This document shows positions 52,667-62,860 of a DNA stretch of 64,000 nt, one piece after another. The translations under genes were made by a program, and so were the position numbers. This DNA comes from Marinifilum breve (GTDB lineage Bacteria; Bacteroidota; Bacteroidia; Bacteroidales; Marinifilaceae). Location of the stretch: assembly GCF_003202155.1 (NCBI RefSeq), contig NZ_QFLI01000003.1:372001-436000 (forward strand), written 5' to 3'. The notes beneath the pieces were generated by a model. It did no database searches and was not told the origin of the DNA. It was given only the letters and a program-made list of their open reading frames with translations. Numbering within the stretch: position 1 is the stretch's first letter; each line of letters begins with the position of its first letter.

Positions 52667-53917
52667 TTAATATGAAATCTGCAAAGGAGCATTCACTCTT
52701 AGAGAAAGATTCTTCATATACTCCTCCATTTCATCTGCTGTTCGAATTCCATTTCTTTCCTGATTCCAGGCAGCAGTCACGTAATACTCCATGAATAGAT
52801 CCTTTGGTTGCACACCTATCAAATGGTTCAACTCATCATCCATGAATTGCTTGGATTGCCACTGCTCTGGTACCACAACACCTAAACCAACCGTAACTTT
52901 GGGATACTTCTCATGATTAATTCTTGGATAATCTGTTCCCCAAAGTGAAATGTATCCGGCCTCTTTATTGATCCTTACATCAGCTCCGTCCATTTTTCGC
53001 ACTCCAGTACAGAATTCAGCACTCATTTCTTTGGGCAAGTAAGCTCTGTAAATCATCTCACGATGTCCGGCATAAATCATCATCCTTGACAACAACTCTT
53101 CACTACCATTTACACCCAGAGCACACATATCAATTACAGAACGTACAGGTCCGCTTGCTCTTACAATCGCATACCTTCCTTTGTTTGCTTTTACAACTTC
53201 AGCATTTTTGCCATTCCATGTGCGCAACGAACCAATCCCTATGGTTTTGCTAACAAATAGGATATCTCCTCCATAATCATTTGCAATAAATTCATCATTA
53301 GAATACCATTTGGTAGTATCCAACTCCAATCTTTGGTGAATTTTTCCATAGATATCTATACTGCTCCTATTATCGAAATACATTCTGTAGGCCATGATTT
53401 CAGATTCCAAAGCTGGTCCATGATGCATGCTTTCCTTATACAAATCACCATTTTCAGAAAAAATGCTATCACGAATAATGAACGGTTTCTTGCCATTCTT
53501 TAAGCCCAGTTGAGCATGGGTTCTTTTCTTATAGTGATAATTGGCAGCAAACTCTTTACTTACCTTATATATCAAAGCCTTTATACGATCATTGGCTGCG
53601 ATATTCACCTGAAAAACCAATTCATCTGGCTTGCCATCATTATCCAAATCATCCAATTGTGATGGGATAATTTTATCACCCAATACTACCAAAAGAGTAT
53701 TCCCCTTTTCAGGTATCATCTCTTTTTTCAATCGGTGCAAATCGACTTCTACATTACTTTTCGTTCTGTTTTGATGGCTTGTATTTGTAATTTCGATTAC
53801 CTGACTGCCCAATTGTTCAGCTGCAGGCACAGGCTGATTGCTATCTCTTTTACAACTAACAAAGAACAATGTCAGAATTATCCATAGAGATATGAATTGA
53901 TATTTCTTTTGATCCAT
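52667..53917 (-). CDS. DUF4861-family lipoprotein
   Basis: The ATG at 53917 gives a clean lipoprotein signal (MDQKKYQFISLWIILTLFFVSC, C22) and 416 residues; an upstream ATG at 53932 adds five residues. The mature sequence matches DUF4861: DDLDNDGKPDELVFQVNI, HHGPALESEIMAYRMYFDNR, VDLHRL, and an IGSLRTWN strand. DUF4861 proteins recur in loci for uronic-acid-containing polysaccharides, and members act on unsaturated or acidic sugars. It is last in the lyase series (35 bases after the PL8 gene). The exact reaction is not known to me. Confidence 0.78.
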   Translation of the reverse strand: MDQKKYQFISLWIILTLFFVSCKRDSNQPVPAAEQLGSQVIEITNTSHQNRTKSNVEVDLHRLKKEMIPEKGNTLLVVLGDKIIPSQLDDLDNDGKPDELVFQVNIAANDRIKALIYKVSKEFAANYHYKKRTHAQLGLKNGKKPFIIRDSIFSENGDLYKESMHHGPALESEIMAYRMYFDNRSSIDIYGKIHQRLELDTTKWYSNDEFIANDYGGDILFVSKTIGIGSLRTWNGKNAEVVKANKGRYAIVRASGPVRSVIDMCALGVNGSEELLSRMMIYAGHREMIYRAYLPKEMSAEFCTGVRKMDGADVRINKEAGYISLWGTDYPRINHEKYPKVTVGLGVVVPEQWQSKQFMDDELNHLIGVQPKDLFMEYYVTAAWNQERNGIRTADEMEEYMKNLSLRVNAPLQISY

Positions 53918-53952
53918 ACTAAAGAAAAACATCTAATTTAATTTTCTACCAA

Positions 53953-56900
53953 TTATTTACTCATTAAAACCTTTCTTGTAAGGAGTTGACCTTTCTGTTG
54001 AATGCGCACAATGAAAATGTCTGTTTTACTTTGAACAGGGATACTAAATTCATTGGAATTTAGCGTGAGTTTACTGCTTAATGCACGCCCCAAACGATCA
54101 AAAACCTGAACCGAAGAATCTTTTGAAAACATTTGCTGTGATTTGATAATGATATTGCCATTCTTTCCAAACACAATCACCTTATTGCTCGCCATATCAT
54201 TAATACCTGTAAGCAAAGTATTGAATGGTTCTGATGAAGCCAAAGCGGAGATATTCTCCGCTTCATCCTCTGCTACAGCATATAAAATATAGTTTTTATT
54301 CTCCCCAAGGTTTGTTAGGTCGGTGTTCCACATCTGGTTGGCAACACATATTTGTTGTCCGTACTGTTCTGCTCCATTACCACTTTTTACCATCTCAATG
54401 GTGGGAGCAGCCTTACTCTCTAAATTCAAATACCAGAACAAAGTTCCATCTTCATTACTTGTCAATTCCAATTTGGCTCTTTTTTCCTGGATGTCCTTCA
54501 CCTTAACATGACCAATAATTGGCTTAGTATCATCAGTGAATTCTTCCCCTTTTTTCAGTTGAAACTGTTGAGGAATACCATCTATCAGTCTTACCTGTAT
54601 CCTGGTTTCAGTCGCTTGTCTTTCCAAAATATTTACGGCTGAGTTTTGTCCGTCCAATTCCCAATTTCCTTTCAAAACAAATTCTACCAACGATTCCTGA
54701 CTTGCTTTCGCTGTTGTATAGGCAATTTCTGGCAAGTGTAAATCTGGATCGCAAACACTCATATTCAACTTGCTATTGTCTTCCTTTGGTTGAAGCATTA
54801 CCAAGCTAGGTGCATTTATTTGTTTCAGAAATTGATCACCAAGCTCTGATGTTGGCTGGAAGAAAACATATCCAGTAATATCTGTATTTCTATCCCAAAG
54901 AATATGGGCGAATTCATCTTGTCTAATCACCTTGTAAGCAGCATTCTGCTCCTGCTTCATGCTCTCCGAGAAAGATTGAATTTTAGACAAATCCGCATCG
55001 GGAAGAATCACATACTCATAGGTCTGATTACTTGGAGCACTTCCATGATCGATCCATGCACTGGCAAAATCACCCTGAGTGTTCTTCTTTGTTTTATTGT
55101 GTTTTGAATCCTGGGAAAGTCTTGAAATCTTAACTTTTGCCCCTGTTTTAATCCAATACGCATTTCCTACAGGATCTACCATCCAGTGATCCTTATCTGT
55201 AGTCAAATCGTTCTGAAGCGGAAAAGAAGTCACTGCATTGCTGCTATTCACAAACATGGCATCCGACTGATTTTTCAGGTTCACCTGAAACAAAGTGGTT
55301 TCTGTTGGATATTGTGAATTGGAATTGGAGATATCAGAACCTAAACAGATAATTCTATCTTCAAAACAAAATACCGATTTGTTGGCCTGGTGATCTGCAG
55401 TAAAATTAGTACGCGCCTTCTCCCTAAGCTTCATTCCAAATATTCCATTCTCACCATCTAAATTTGACGCACCGGTAAATCCTTCATCTGATTTTTCCAT
55501 CAGTGTACCACTATTAGGGCTTTCCAATAAATTCAATGGCAAATGAATACTGGTTGCTCCCGGATACCTGTTCCAATCCCAACCTTCTTCCACAAAACCA
55601 CTCTCCGATGCCTTAGCTGGACTCCCTGAACCAATCACCTGAACAGTTCCATAACTCTGGTATCTGCCATATCGATTGTCTTTCGAGTAGATTTCAGATC
55701 CCCATACATATTTGTTATATCCTTTCACTGTCACCATCCAATTTCCTCTACGATGAATGCCCAGTGCACCATAATTGTATGTGTAATTTCCATCAGGTTC
55801 ATTTTCCGCAGCAAATCCTTTTGCAATCAACTCTTGGGCAAGACTAGTATTGGCTGTTTCCAAACGCAAATAAGCTTCAGCCATTTCTCTCCAAACCTCT
55901 TCATTTGTATTTGGTTTACCAGATTTGGCCAGATAAGCAAATGCATTCTTCAAACCATTGCTCATGTTTCCTGCAAGCGGATGTCGACCACAAATTCCAA
56001 ATCCCCAATCCAATAAGTTGGAGTAATTTCTCATACAAATTAGCGCCTTCCCAAAGTTCGTTCGTGCTTCATCAGATAAAGCAAAACAGGTACCGTTTAC
56101 AAACTTCAAAAAACTTCCTATTCCAGCATAACCTCCCTTACAGTAGGCCGGATACAAACCTCCATGATGAAATCCACTACCATCAGCTTTGATACCGCCC
56201 ATGGTTCCCGGAACAATTTTCAAAGAGATATCCATCCAACGTTTAATGGCTTTCATTTCTCTTGCCTTATCGGGAGTATCATCCATTGCTATAATTGCAA
56301 TCAATCGAGGTAATATGGTTGTGTTCCATGAGTCAATTAAACCTTGCAAAGTTCCTACCTCTGGCGCCAGTCTATATTCCTGTATTCCTGTCCAATATTT
56401 CAACATGGCAGCAGCATCTTCCAGTTTACCATCTGTCTTTAACTCATCCTTCATCAAGAATATGGCAGGAGGAAACTCCCTGAAATTGTAACCGTAATGG
56501 TGGTTGGTTCCCATACCACTACCAACATTCAATCCTTGATCCATCACATAGTCCAACAAATCGAAAAACATCTGCTTGGCTTCATTGTCCTTTTTGTGAT
56601 ACCAAATTTGAGCCAATGATTGCAAAACCGGTCCTACCTGATCCATTTTCACATCTCTATGTGCCGTATCATATTCGTCATCGCTCACATATGGTCTACC
56701 TGTAATCACATCGCCATTTCTCTTGATTTCAAAAGCTCTGAACTTGTCTTTTGTCGAAGCAATTTTACTACTTGATGGTGCACTTCCTTTATACGCCTTG
56801 ATCATTTCCTCCTTAATGGAATCAAATGCTTTCTGCTGCTCAGTACTTACGCTAGCTTCAAGAGAAATGTCATGTGTGTATGTATCATACCAATGCCATA

Positions 56901-57483
56901 ATGCTGCCCAGTGGTTATGATTCATGGCAGGATTAATGTATGGCAGCTGCTTATCTGGTGTTACCCTGTCGTGAATTCGCTTAGAAGGGAATTGCATTCT
57001 GTCAAAAAACAAGCTACCTCCCTGTGCATGGGCAGGAGCAATTATCTTCATAAATTCCAAATCCTTACTCGATTTTGGTCCACTCATATCTTCTTTGAAT
57101 CTAATCCAGCAAGCTCTCCAACCTTTGAAGTTGATGCCGTATTCGAAATGATACTCAACATTTGAACCTTTCCCAAACTGAAACACCAACTTCTCATCCA
57201 ACGCTTCCTCATTGTAAATCCACAGCATCAATCCTCCTTTGTAGGTATCTACAGCTGTTTTCAAATTAGGTGGATTATCAATTTGTAAAACTGCACCACT
57301 GGTCCAATCCCATTTTACAGATTGACTTCCCAGCTTAAAGTGGGAATCACTAATACTCAGATTTGCTCCATTATTGGTACTCCAACCTGAAGGAACACTA
57401 TTCTCCAGGCCAATGTATTGTCCTTTCACATTGGTGAAAGTCATCAACAGCAAGCCCATTAAATACAGGGTATATCTTTTCAT
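53953..57483 (-). CDS. PL8-family chondroitin sulfate ABC-type lyase with T9SS tail
   Basis: 1176 residues with a signal peptide (..YLMGLLLMTFTNVKGQ). An N-terminal beta-sandwich (about 20-175; LGSQSVKWDW, LMLWIYNEE) matches Lyase_N of chondroitinase ABC. The alpha-toroid catalytic domain carries NHHYGYNFREFPPA, FHHGGLYPAY with the catalytic His/Tyr (about 437-445) and FGICGRHPL with the Arg (about 500). Supersandwich domains follow. The last about 70 residues are a type A T9SS sorting domain (VIVFGKNGNIIIKSQQ..VQVFDRLGRAL..FIVRIQ..KVLMSK). It should cleave chondroitin/dermatan sulfate by beta-elimination at the cell surface. Confidence 0.88.
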   Translation of the reverse strand: MKRYTLYLMGLLLMTFTNVKGQYIGLENSVPSGWSTNNGANLSISDSHFKLGSQSVKWDWTSGAVLQIDNPPNLKTAVDTYKGGLMLWIYNEEALDEKLVFQFGKGSNVEYHFEYGINFKGWRACWIRFKEDMSGPKSSKDLEFMKIIAPAHAQGGSLFFDRMQFPSKRIHDRVTPDKQLPYINPAMNHNHWAALWHWYDTYTHDISLEASVSTEQQKAFDSIKEEMIKAYKGSAPSSSKIASTKDKFRAFEIKRNGDVITGRPYVSDDEYDTAHRDVKMDQVGPVLQSLAQIWYHKKDNEAKQMFFDLLDYVMDQGLNVGSGMGTNHHYGYNFREFPPAIFLMKDELKTDGKLEDAAAMLKYWTGIQEYRLAPEVGTLQGLIDSWNTTILPRLIAIIAMDDTPDKAREMKAIKRWMDISLKIVPGTMGGIKADGSGFHHGGLYPAYCKGGYAGIGSFLKFVNGTCFALSDEARTNFGKALICMRNYSNLLDWGFGICGRHPLAGNMSNGLKNAFAYLAKSGKPNTNEEVWREMAEAYLRLETANTSLAQELIAKGFAAENEPDGNYTYNYGALGIHRRGNWMVTVKGYNKYVWGSEIYSKDNRYGRYQSYGTVQVIGSGSPAKASESGFVEEGWDWNRYPGATSIHLPLNLLESPNSGTLMEKSDEGFTGASNLDGENGIFGMKLREKARTNFTADHQANKSVFCFEDRIICLGSDISNSNSQYPTETTLFQVNLKNQSDAMFVNSSNAVTSFPLQNDLTTDKDHWMVDPVGNAYWIKTGAKVKISRLSQDSKHNKTKKNTQGDFASAWIDHGSAPSNQTYEYVILPDADLSKIQSFSESMKQEQNAAYKVIRQDEFAHILWDRNTDITGYVFFQPTSELGDQFLKQINAPSLVMLQPKEDNSKLNMSVCDPDLHLPEIAYTTAKASQESLVEFVLKGNWELDGQNSAVNILERQATETRIQVRLIDGIPQQFQLKKGEEFTDDTKPIIGHVKVKDIQEKRAKLELTSNEDGTLFWYLNLESKAAPTIEMVKSGNGAEQYGQQICVANQMWNTDLTNLGENKNYILYAVAEDEAENISALASSEPFNTLLTGINDMASNKVIVFGKNGNIIIKSQQMFSKDSSVQVFDRLGRALSSKLTLNSNEFSIPVQSKTDIFIVRIQQKGQLLTRKVLMSK

Positions 57484-57499
57484 TGGGTAGTTTGATATT

Positions 57500-57534
57500 A
57501 AAAAAGGGTGTGCATAACAATTGCAACACCCTTT
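57500..57534 (-). terminator. Terminator or attenuator between heparinase-like and PL8 genes
   Basis: On the minus strand AAAGGGTGT and ACACCCTTT pair over 9 bases around a 13-base loop and are followed by a T6 tract ending in TTAA. It lies 9 bases after the heparinase-like stop and 16 bases before the PL8 start, so it may reduce read-through into PL8. Confidence 0.6.
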
Positions 57535-57543
57535 ATGGTTTTA

Positions 57544-59955
57544 TTAGTTATTTAATATGATTTCAATTTTCTGTTTTTCATTTCCTCCCACTGGTACAAT
57601 TAGAACTCCTTTGCTCCAATTGATATTTGAGGAATTACCATCAATCAATACTTCTTGAGGTTTCTTGCTCATTGATAAACTCAAGACTGATTTTTCATTA
57701 CCTGACAGATGTAAGATTAGCTTTTCTTTTTGATGCAGTACATGAACTGAGATTGGCTTGTCAGATTGCAATAACATTTCATTACCTCTGGATAAAGCAT
57801 TCACTTCTCGTCCAAAATATTCTTTTACCTCTCCATCCTGAAAGTGGATACCTGCCATTTCTCCCTTGAAATTCAATTGATTTGTTTTGGCTTTTTCGGA
57901 CCATGAAATCTCGGTTTCCAACTTTCCATTTTTATAAATGCCAAGCCCATCTTCCTTTTTCAATGGCTTAATTTCTCTACCTTCCAATTGATCTTCAAAC
58001 CCGAAAAACAGTAATGAGTTAGCTTCTGAAGAATGTTGTTTTCTCTTTATAACATTCCCTAACTGAACGTGTCCCACACCATTTTTCTTTCTCAGATAGT
58101 TATCGTAGAACCACGCCTCTTCAACTTTTTCAATCCAAGTCTCATTCGATAGATCCTTTATAACCAATAAAGGAGCCTTACCCTTTCGGGGATCTATCTT
58201 CCATTCTCTCCCCTTTTCCGATTTAAATGGGTTCACATTTCTATCCTTATCATATACATAGGCATCCTTCTTTCCTTGTCGGCTAGTGTATGAGTGCAGA
58301 AGTAATTCAAAATCTACATCCTGTTTTGCTTTCATCTCATCCCTCATCAGAAAGATGCCATTAAAGCCCACTACCTCTCTGTGCCAGTACTCCAATTCTT
58401 CCAGAGGATACATGTTGCTTGGATCGCAGATTAAATTGAAGTAATCACTTCCATCTTGTTTTCCTGTGCTAAGAATCACATCTGTCTTTCCCCAGATATC
58501 CTTGTTTTCAGGATACAATCCAAACTCAGACCAAATATCTCCATCTCCAACCTGACCTTTGCCGTTTACCAATAAAACATTGTGTTCGTTGGTATATTTC
58601 GGGTAAGAGTAACCCATATCAATAATATAGGGAACTCCTGCTCTATGAATCATGAACTGCCCATCATCTGGCTGTCCATGCCCTTGATAATGTTGACCTG
58701 ATTTAATGGTAAAATAACTGGCATCATTCTCCCACGAAGAACGCCAAACATACATGCCTGCATCTTCAAAAAAGTGCCAATTGGGAAGTGTATTTAAATC
58801 CACTGCAGGTACAGAGGCATCTCTCCAAATGTATCTCCACACATCAAAATTGGATTTCTGGTCCTGATCTTTTTCTGTTTTCTTTTCAGCACGCCATAGC
58901 TCAACCTCTCCTAATTCCAGTTTAGAAGACAACCATTGCGCAATTGAATCTTGTAAGTTCTTAGCCAATGCTGGAAATACCGAATATGGATTTCCCCAGA
59001 ACTTTGGATTCGCATCAGCATAACGCGCCAAACCTCCAAAGTTATCCTTTCCGCCAGGCAAGATAGAATACATGCAATAGCTTGAAGCATTTTTAAACCA
59101 ATCCAAACTCTGGTAAGGTTCTCCATAACCTTTCTCCAAAGCATTTCTGCGCAACTCCATCCATTGTACATAGGTTTTCAACTGAAACATGAAGTAAGTT
59201 GCTCCCTCATCAGAAAAGCCATCACTCATCAAGGAATTCATCTGACTTGTTAGGGTTTCATATTTGTGTTCTAAACAGTCCGTCCACTCTTTTTGATATT
59301 CTTTCGGCACATCGTCAACACCATACAAAACAGCACTCAAGGCTGCATACACATTGGTTCCATGATTACAATTCATGATCGCAAAACTGTTTGTATGAAA
59401 CCTTGAATAATCTTCATAAAAATGGTGAGCAATACGAATAAGCCTTTGATTGATGTATTCACGCTCTTTCTTGGTAAAATTCTGATATTGCCAATCATAA
59501 CAGGCCGTCAACGCAATTAAGGCTTGAGCAATTCCCAAATCTCCACCAGGACCTTTGCCTTTTCCTTCTATCCATTTGTCCCATTCTTTCCATTTCAGGA
59601 TGGTCCAGAAATGCTTCTCAAAAGTTTTCTGATATTTTTGTTTTGGATCAAGCAATTGTACCAAAGCAACTGCCGCTAATTTTTCGGGAAATGAAAATAC
59701 CAACTTCGATTTTGGGCGCTCTATGGGCTCCATTTTGTTTAGCTTCTCACAAATCAGGAGTAAACTCTCCCATTCATTTTTATGCGTTGTTAAACGCATA
59801 TCGGCAAACTCTTTTAATTCATCCTTCTGAAAAAATACACGAGGATGACTCTTTACATTTTGTGCCTGTGAATTGCGGATGGTTCCTGCAAAAAGAGTAA
59901 TCATCAAGACTACCATCACAAGATCTCCCAATCTAAATTTCAATCTTTTTTTCAT
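57544..59955 (-). CDS. Heparinase II/III-family polysaccharide lyase
   Basis: The ATG at 59955 (MKKRLKFRLG) is preferred: it lies after the PL6 stop and gives a signal peptide ending NSQAQ (803 residues); the ATG at 60033 would overlap PL6 by 56 bases. The alpha-toroid part contains MNCNHGTN (about 191-198) and DEGATYFMFQLKTYVQW, the Asn/His and Tyr region of the family. The C-terminal Heparinase_II_III sandwich contains QGHGQPDDGQFMIHRAGVPYIIDMGY (about 423-448). It cleaves uronate-containing chains by beta-elimination. Which CAZy family (PL12, 15, 21 or 33) cannot be set by eye; the context favours chondroitin or hyaluronan. Confidence 0.82.
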   Translation of the reverse strand: MKKRLKFRLGDLVMVVLMITLFAGTIRNSQAQNVKSHPRVFFQKDELKEFADMRLTTHKNEWESLLLICEKLNKMEPIERPKSKLVFSFPEKLAAVALVQLLDPKQKYQKTFEKHFWTILKWKEWDKWIEGKGKGPGGDLGIAQALIALTACYDWQYQNFTKKEREYINQRLIRIAHHFYEDYSRFHTNSFAIMNCNHGTNVYAALSAVLYGVDDVPKEYQKEWTDCLEHKYETLTSQMNSLMSDGFSDEGATYFMFQLKTYVQWMELRRNALEKGYGEPYQSLDWFKNASSYCMYSILPGGKDNFGGLARYADANPKFWGNPYSVFPALAKNLQDSIAQWLSSKLELGEVELWRAEKKTEKDQDQKSNFDVWRYIWRDASVPAVDLNTLPNWHFFEDAGMYVWRSSWENDASYFTIKSGQHYQGHGQPDDGQFMIHRAGVPYIIDMGYSYPKYTNEHNVLLVNGKGQVGDGDIWSEFGLYPENKDIWGKTDVILSTGKQDGSDYFNLICDPSNMYPLEELEYWHREVVGFNGIFLMRDEMKAKQDVDFELLLHSYTSRQGKKDAYVYDKDRNVNPFKSEKGREWKIDPRKGKAPLLVIKDLSNETWIEKVEEAWFYDNYLRKKNGVGHVQLGNVIKRKQHSSEANSLLFFGFEDQLEGREIKPLKKEDGLGIYKNGKLETEISWSEKAKTNQLNFKGEMAGIHFQDGEVKEYFGREVNALSRGNEMLLQSDKPISVHVLHQKEKLILHLSGNEKSVLSLSMSKKPQEVLIDGNSSNINWSKGVLIVPVGGNEKQKIEIILNN

Positions 59956-59977
59956 TATCGTATTGTATATTTTCAAT

Positions 59978-61429
59978 TTACATCCAATCAGGACCAACAT
60001 CTTTTCTTTGAAGTATCTGTTGTAATCCACCACGCTTCCCTTTTGGAGAATAATACACTCCCGAGGTCTTCACTTTTTCCAGATCAAAATCCAGTCGTTG
60101 CAACATCTCCTTGGTTAAATTCTTTTTCCATGCAGAAATATCAGCTGTTGGCAAACTCTTTGGGTTCTTTACTGTGAGAACTTGTTTCTCATCTTTCAAC
60201 TTTACCTTCATCTTCTGCAAGCCTTTGTTTGGTTTAATTCCACTTCTTCCCTGGAATACATTCCCTTCAAAAACCAGATATTGAGGCTCTGTATGTTTTT
60301 TAATATGAGACATTCCTCCTACCATCACATTATGAAAAAAGTACAAACTATCCGGTGGAAACACTTTATTTCGGTGCCCTAAATCATGGATGACATCAAT
60401 TGAAACTGATCTATTATTCACAAAGAGATTATGGGCTATTGTATTTTCTGCAGTCTTTGGAAAGTGTGCTCCAATCAGCCCAAGGGCCAATCTTTTAGGA
60501 TCGGAAGGTGATCCAGAACCAAAGTTGACAACGCTTCCTGACTTGGGAGCAAGTCCACTAAAATAATTATTAACTACCAAATGATTTCTGCTTCGAACTG
60601 AAACTCCACCGCATCTGTTTTTTCCTTCTCTATTGGAGATAAAAAAGTTACTTTCCACAATTCCTTCTACTCCTTGACGAAGACTCAATGCTCCTTTGCA
60701 ATTATAGAATGTATTGTAACGGAAGGTATTTCCACAACTCTTCGATGACATAATTTCACTTTCCCCACTGCAATCTTCAAAAAGATTGAATTCTACCGTA
60801 GTATAACAATAGCGCTTTGCCATTGAACCATGACCAATACGCATGGCTGAACCTCCATTTCTGCCAAGAGGAGGGCGTGAAAAATAATTGTAGTCTACCC
60901 GATGATGATTGCCACCAGTCTTGGGTACATCAACATTAATGTAACTTGCACCTGAAGTTTTTCCCTCAAACCAACAATGATCCACTCGATTGTAGCGTCC
61001 ATTCAATTGCACCCAAACACCGGTAACTTGATTGTAATTGCGAAATCGACAATTTGTTATTCTATTATTTTCTCCTGACACCAAAACCAATGCCCCATCC
61101 TTATCCCTTTTTCCTTTATTGAAATCGATCCCTGATAGAACGATATTACTTCCTGAAAGTACGATGGAAGTATTTCCCATTACAATTACTTTTCCTGGAT
61201 GCTCTGCCTTTACCACAATTGGTTGCTCTTTGCTCCCACTCCACTTCAGGTCTAAACAAAGACCATGGTATTCTCCATCTTTTAACTCAATCAATCTACT
61301 TCCTGATTCTAATGCTGATATCAACGCTTTCTGATTTCCTACTCTGGTCACATTCTGAGCAGCAAGCATAACCACCGATAGCCAAACTATAACAAGCATG
61401 CTGATACTTATTCTATAAATCTTATTCAT
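59978..61429 (-). CDS. PL6-family chondroitinase-B/alginate-lyase-like enzyme
   Basis: 483 residues with a signal peptide (..MLVIVWLSVVMLAAQ). A right-handed beta-helix is evident from repeated N-x-F/I strands. PL6 signatures are present: LKDGEYHG, DHCWFEGKTSGASYI, SEIMSSKSCGNTFRYNTF with the catalytic Lys (about 230), and GALSLRQG with the catalytic Arg (about 253). Most PL6 enzymes have Arg-His-Gly here; this one has Arg-Gln-Gly. Chondroitinase B cleaves dermatan sulfate at iduronate, which suits the PL8 and sulfatase neighbours better than alginate. Its start overlaps the DUF6250-like stop by 8 bases. Confidence 0.85.
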   Translation of the reverse strand: MNKIYRISISMLVIVWLSVVMLAAQNVTRVGNQKALISALESGSRLIELKDGEYHGLCLDLKWSGSKEQPIVVKAEHPGKVIVMGNTSIVLSGSNIVLSGIDFNKGKRDKDGALVLVSGENNRITNCRFRNYNQVTGVWVQLNGRYNRVDHCWFEGKTSGASYINVDVPKTGGNHHRVDYNYFSRPPLGRNGGSAMRIGHGSMAKRYCYTTVEFNLFEDCSGESEIMSSKSCGNTFRYNTFYNCKGALSLRQGVEGIVESNFFISNREGKNRCGGVSVRSRNHLVVNNYFSGLAPKSGSVVNFGSGSPSDPKRLALGLIGAHFPKTAENTIAHNLFVNNRSVSIDVIHDLGHRNKVFPPDSLYFFHNVMVGGMSHIKKHTEPQYLVFEGNVFQGRSGIKPNKGLQKMKVKLKDEKQVLTVKNPKSLPTADISAWKKNLTKEMLQRLDFDLEKVKTSGVYYSPKGKRGGLQQILQRKDVGPDWM

Positions 61430-62153
61430 TTCTTCCTTTTATTTGAAATACCTTCACATTGTCTACACTCATATGGTTATTTATCGTTCGTATTCCAAAC
61501 CAACCATTTTCATAGGCCTCTTCATCCTTAAAGTCATATATTATTACTCCATCACGGATAAACTGCACTCGACCATTTAAAGCAATTAGCTGAATTTTGT
61601 ATGTCTTGTTTGCTTCTATTAACACATCTGGAGAGGCCAAATCATGTCCAGCAAGCAGAGGTTTGTTCCCATCTCCTGCATAACGACGGAAGCGAGTTTT
61701 TGTGTTATTGTGGCCACCCATTCCTACATAGTACAATTGTAAAGTATCGTAATCGTGAAACATGCCTGACGCCTTTCGGGGAGAGTCAAACAGATCCTTC
61801 GGGCTTCTAGGATCAGTTGCATTCCAAAAGCAATTCAAATCACTCACTCTATCATTTGGACCGCCTTTTCCTATTACTGTCACATCATATTCAATTAGAA
61901 CTCCACCCTCGAAATATTGATCCAGCCAAATGGAAGCTCCCTTACAAACATCAATATCCATCTTGCCGTTTTTCACCAAAACTGAGCTACATGAATCTTC
62001 CTGAATTTCGCTAATCCAATTGTCTAAACTACCCTCGCTAAAGGAATCTTCAAACAGTAATTCTGATATCTCATACCAATTTTCTTTTTCAGGTTTTGCA
62101 TTACATGCCCATAAAGAAAGGACAAGAAATACCAGTCCAAATAATCGCATCAT
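61422..62153 (-). CDS. DUF6250-like lectin-fold lipoprotein
   Basis: 243 residues (one fewer from the second Met). The lipobox VLSLWAC makes it a lipoprotein. The sequence matches the DUF6250 concanavalin-like pattern: DLNCFWNATDPRSPKDLF, LQLYYVGMGGHNNTKTRFRRY, an I-Q-L-I-A-L-N-G-R-V-Q-F-I-R-D-G strand pair and WFGIRTINNHMSVDNVKVF. Such proteins sit beside lyases in polysaccharide loci and probably bind or process oligosaccharides. It is the first gene of the five-gene lyase series (this gene, PL6, heparinase II/III, PL8, DUF4861). Confidence 0.78.
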   Translation of the reverse strand: MMRLFGLVFLVLSLWACNAKPEKENWYEISELLFEDSFSEGSLDNWISEIQEDSCSSVLVKNGKMDIDVCKGASIWLDQYFEGGVLIEYDVTVIGKGGPNDRVSDLNCFWNATDPRSPKDLFDSPRKASGMFHDYDTLQLYYVGMGGHNNTKTRFRRYAGDGNKPLLAGHDLASPDVLIEANKTYKIQLIALNGRVQFIRDGVIIYDFKDEEAYENGWFGIRTINNHMSVDNVKVFQIKGRNE

Positions 62154-62860
62154 TTTCTTCTATTTTAAATATATTACACCCCACTCTACAAAAGGGGTCA
62201 ACAAACAACAATTCAGAGCACTTAACTGCTCCTGAAAACGATTTCAAGATACCTGAAAGCATCACCTCACACAAACCAAGCCTGTCCCAAATATCCATTT
62301 CGGCACACCAGCAAAGCAAGAAGCCCGAAAACACACTGATTTACTATGTGTTAAAAAACCGTACAATATCTTCCGTACGATTTTACACACCATAAAAACA
62401 CCATTAACAATTGCTCGTTAATGCAGCTTTTCTTTTGGGTTTCTGCACATTACCGCCACCAACAGCAAAACCACTTGATTTATATGGAGATAATAGGTTT
62501 TCTTCCCATCCATAATTTTCCGAACAATTGCAACACTCGTAACAACAAGAAAATTAAACCAGTTACATTTTTTGAAACCCATAACACACCACCTTCTAAC
62601 TTCTGTCTTACTGACACTTACGAAACTTTACTACAGGAAAAGTACCAGAAATGAAAAAGTCCTCCATCTCACAGTGCACAATTCATAATTTTAAATGCAA
62701 CTCATAGAAGAATCATGCAAGAATAAAGCATCTCTTTTTGAGATGCAATGAAGAAACAACACTGGGAAGTTTACTGCTATTTTAATCGTTCATAGACAAA
62801 ATTTGATGATTGAAATAGTAGGGAGATGCCTAGAATCATTAACGAAAAAACAAGAATCAT
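62154..62860. other. Divergent promoter region between lyase operons
   Basis: 707 bases between divergent lyase genes. Short open frames on both strands lack support. A pair of CCGTACxAT-type motifs near 62358 and 62374 is the only local symmetry. No full TAnnTTTG element was identified with confidence. Confidence 0.45.
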
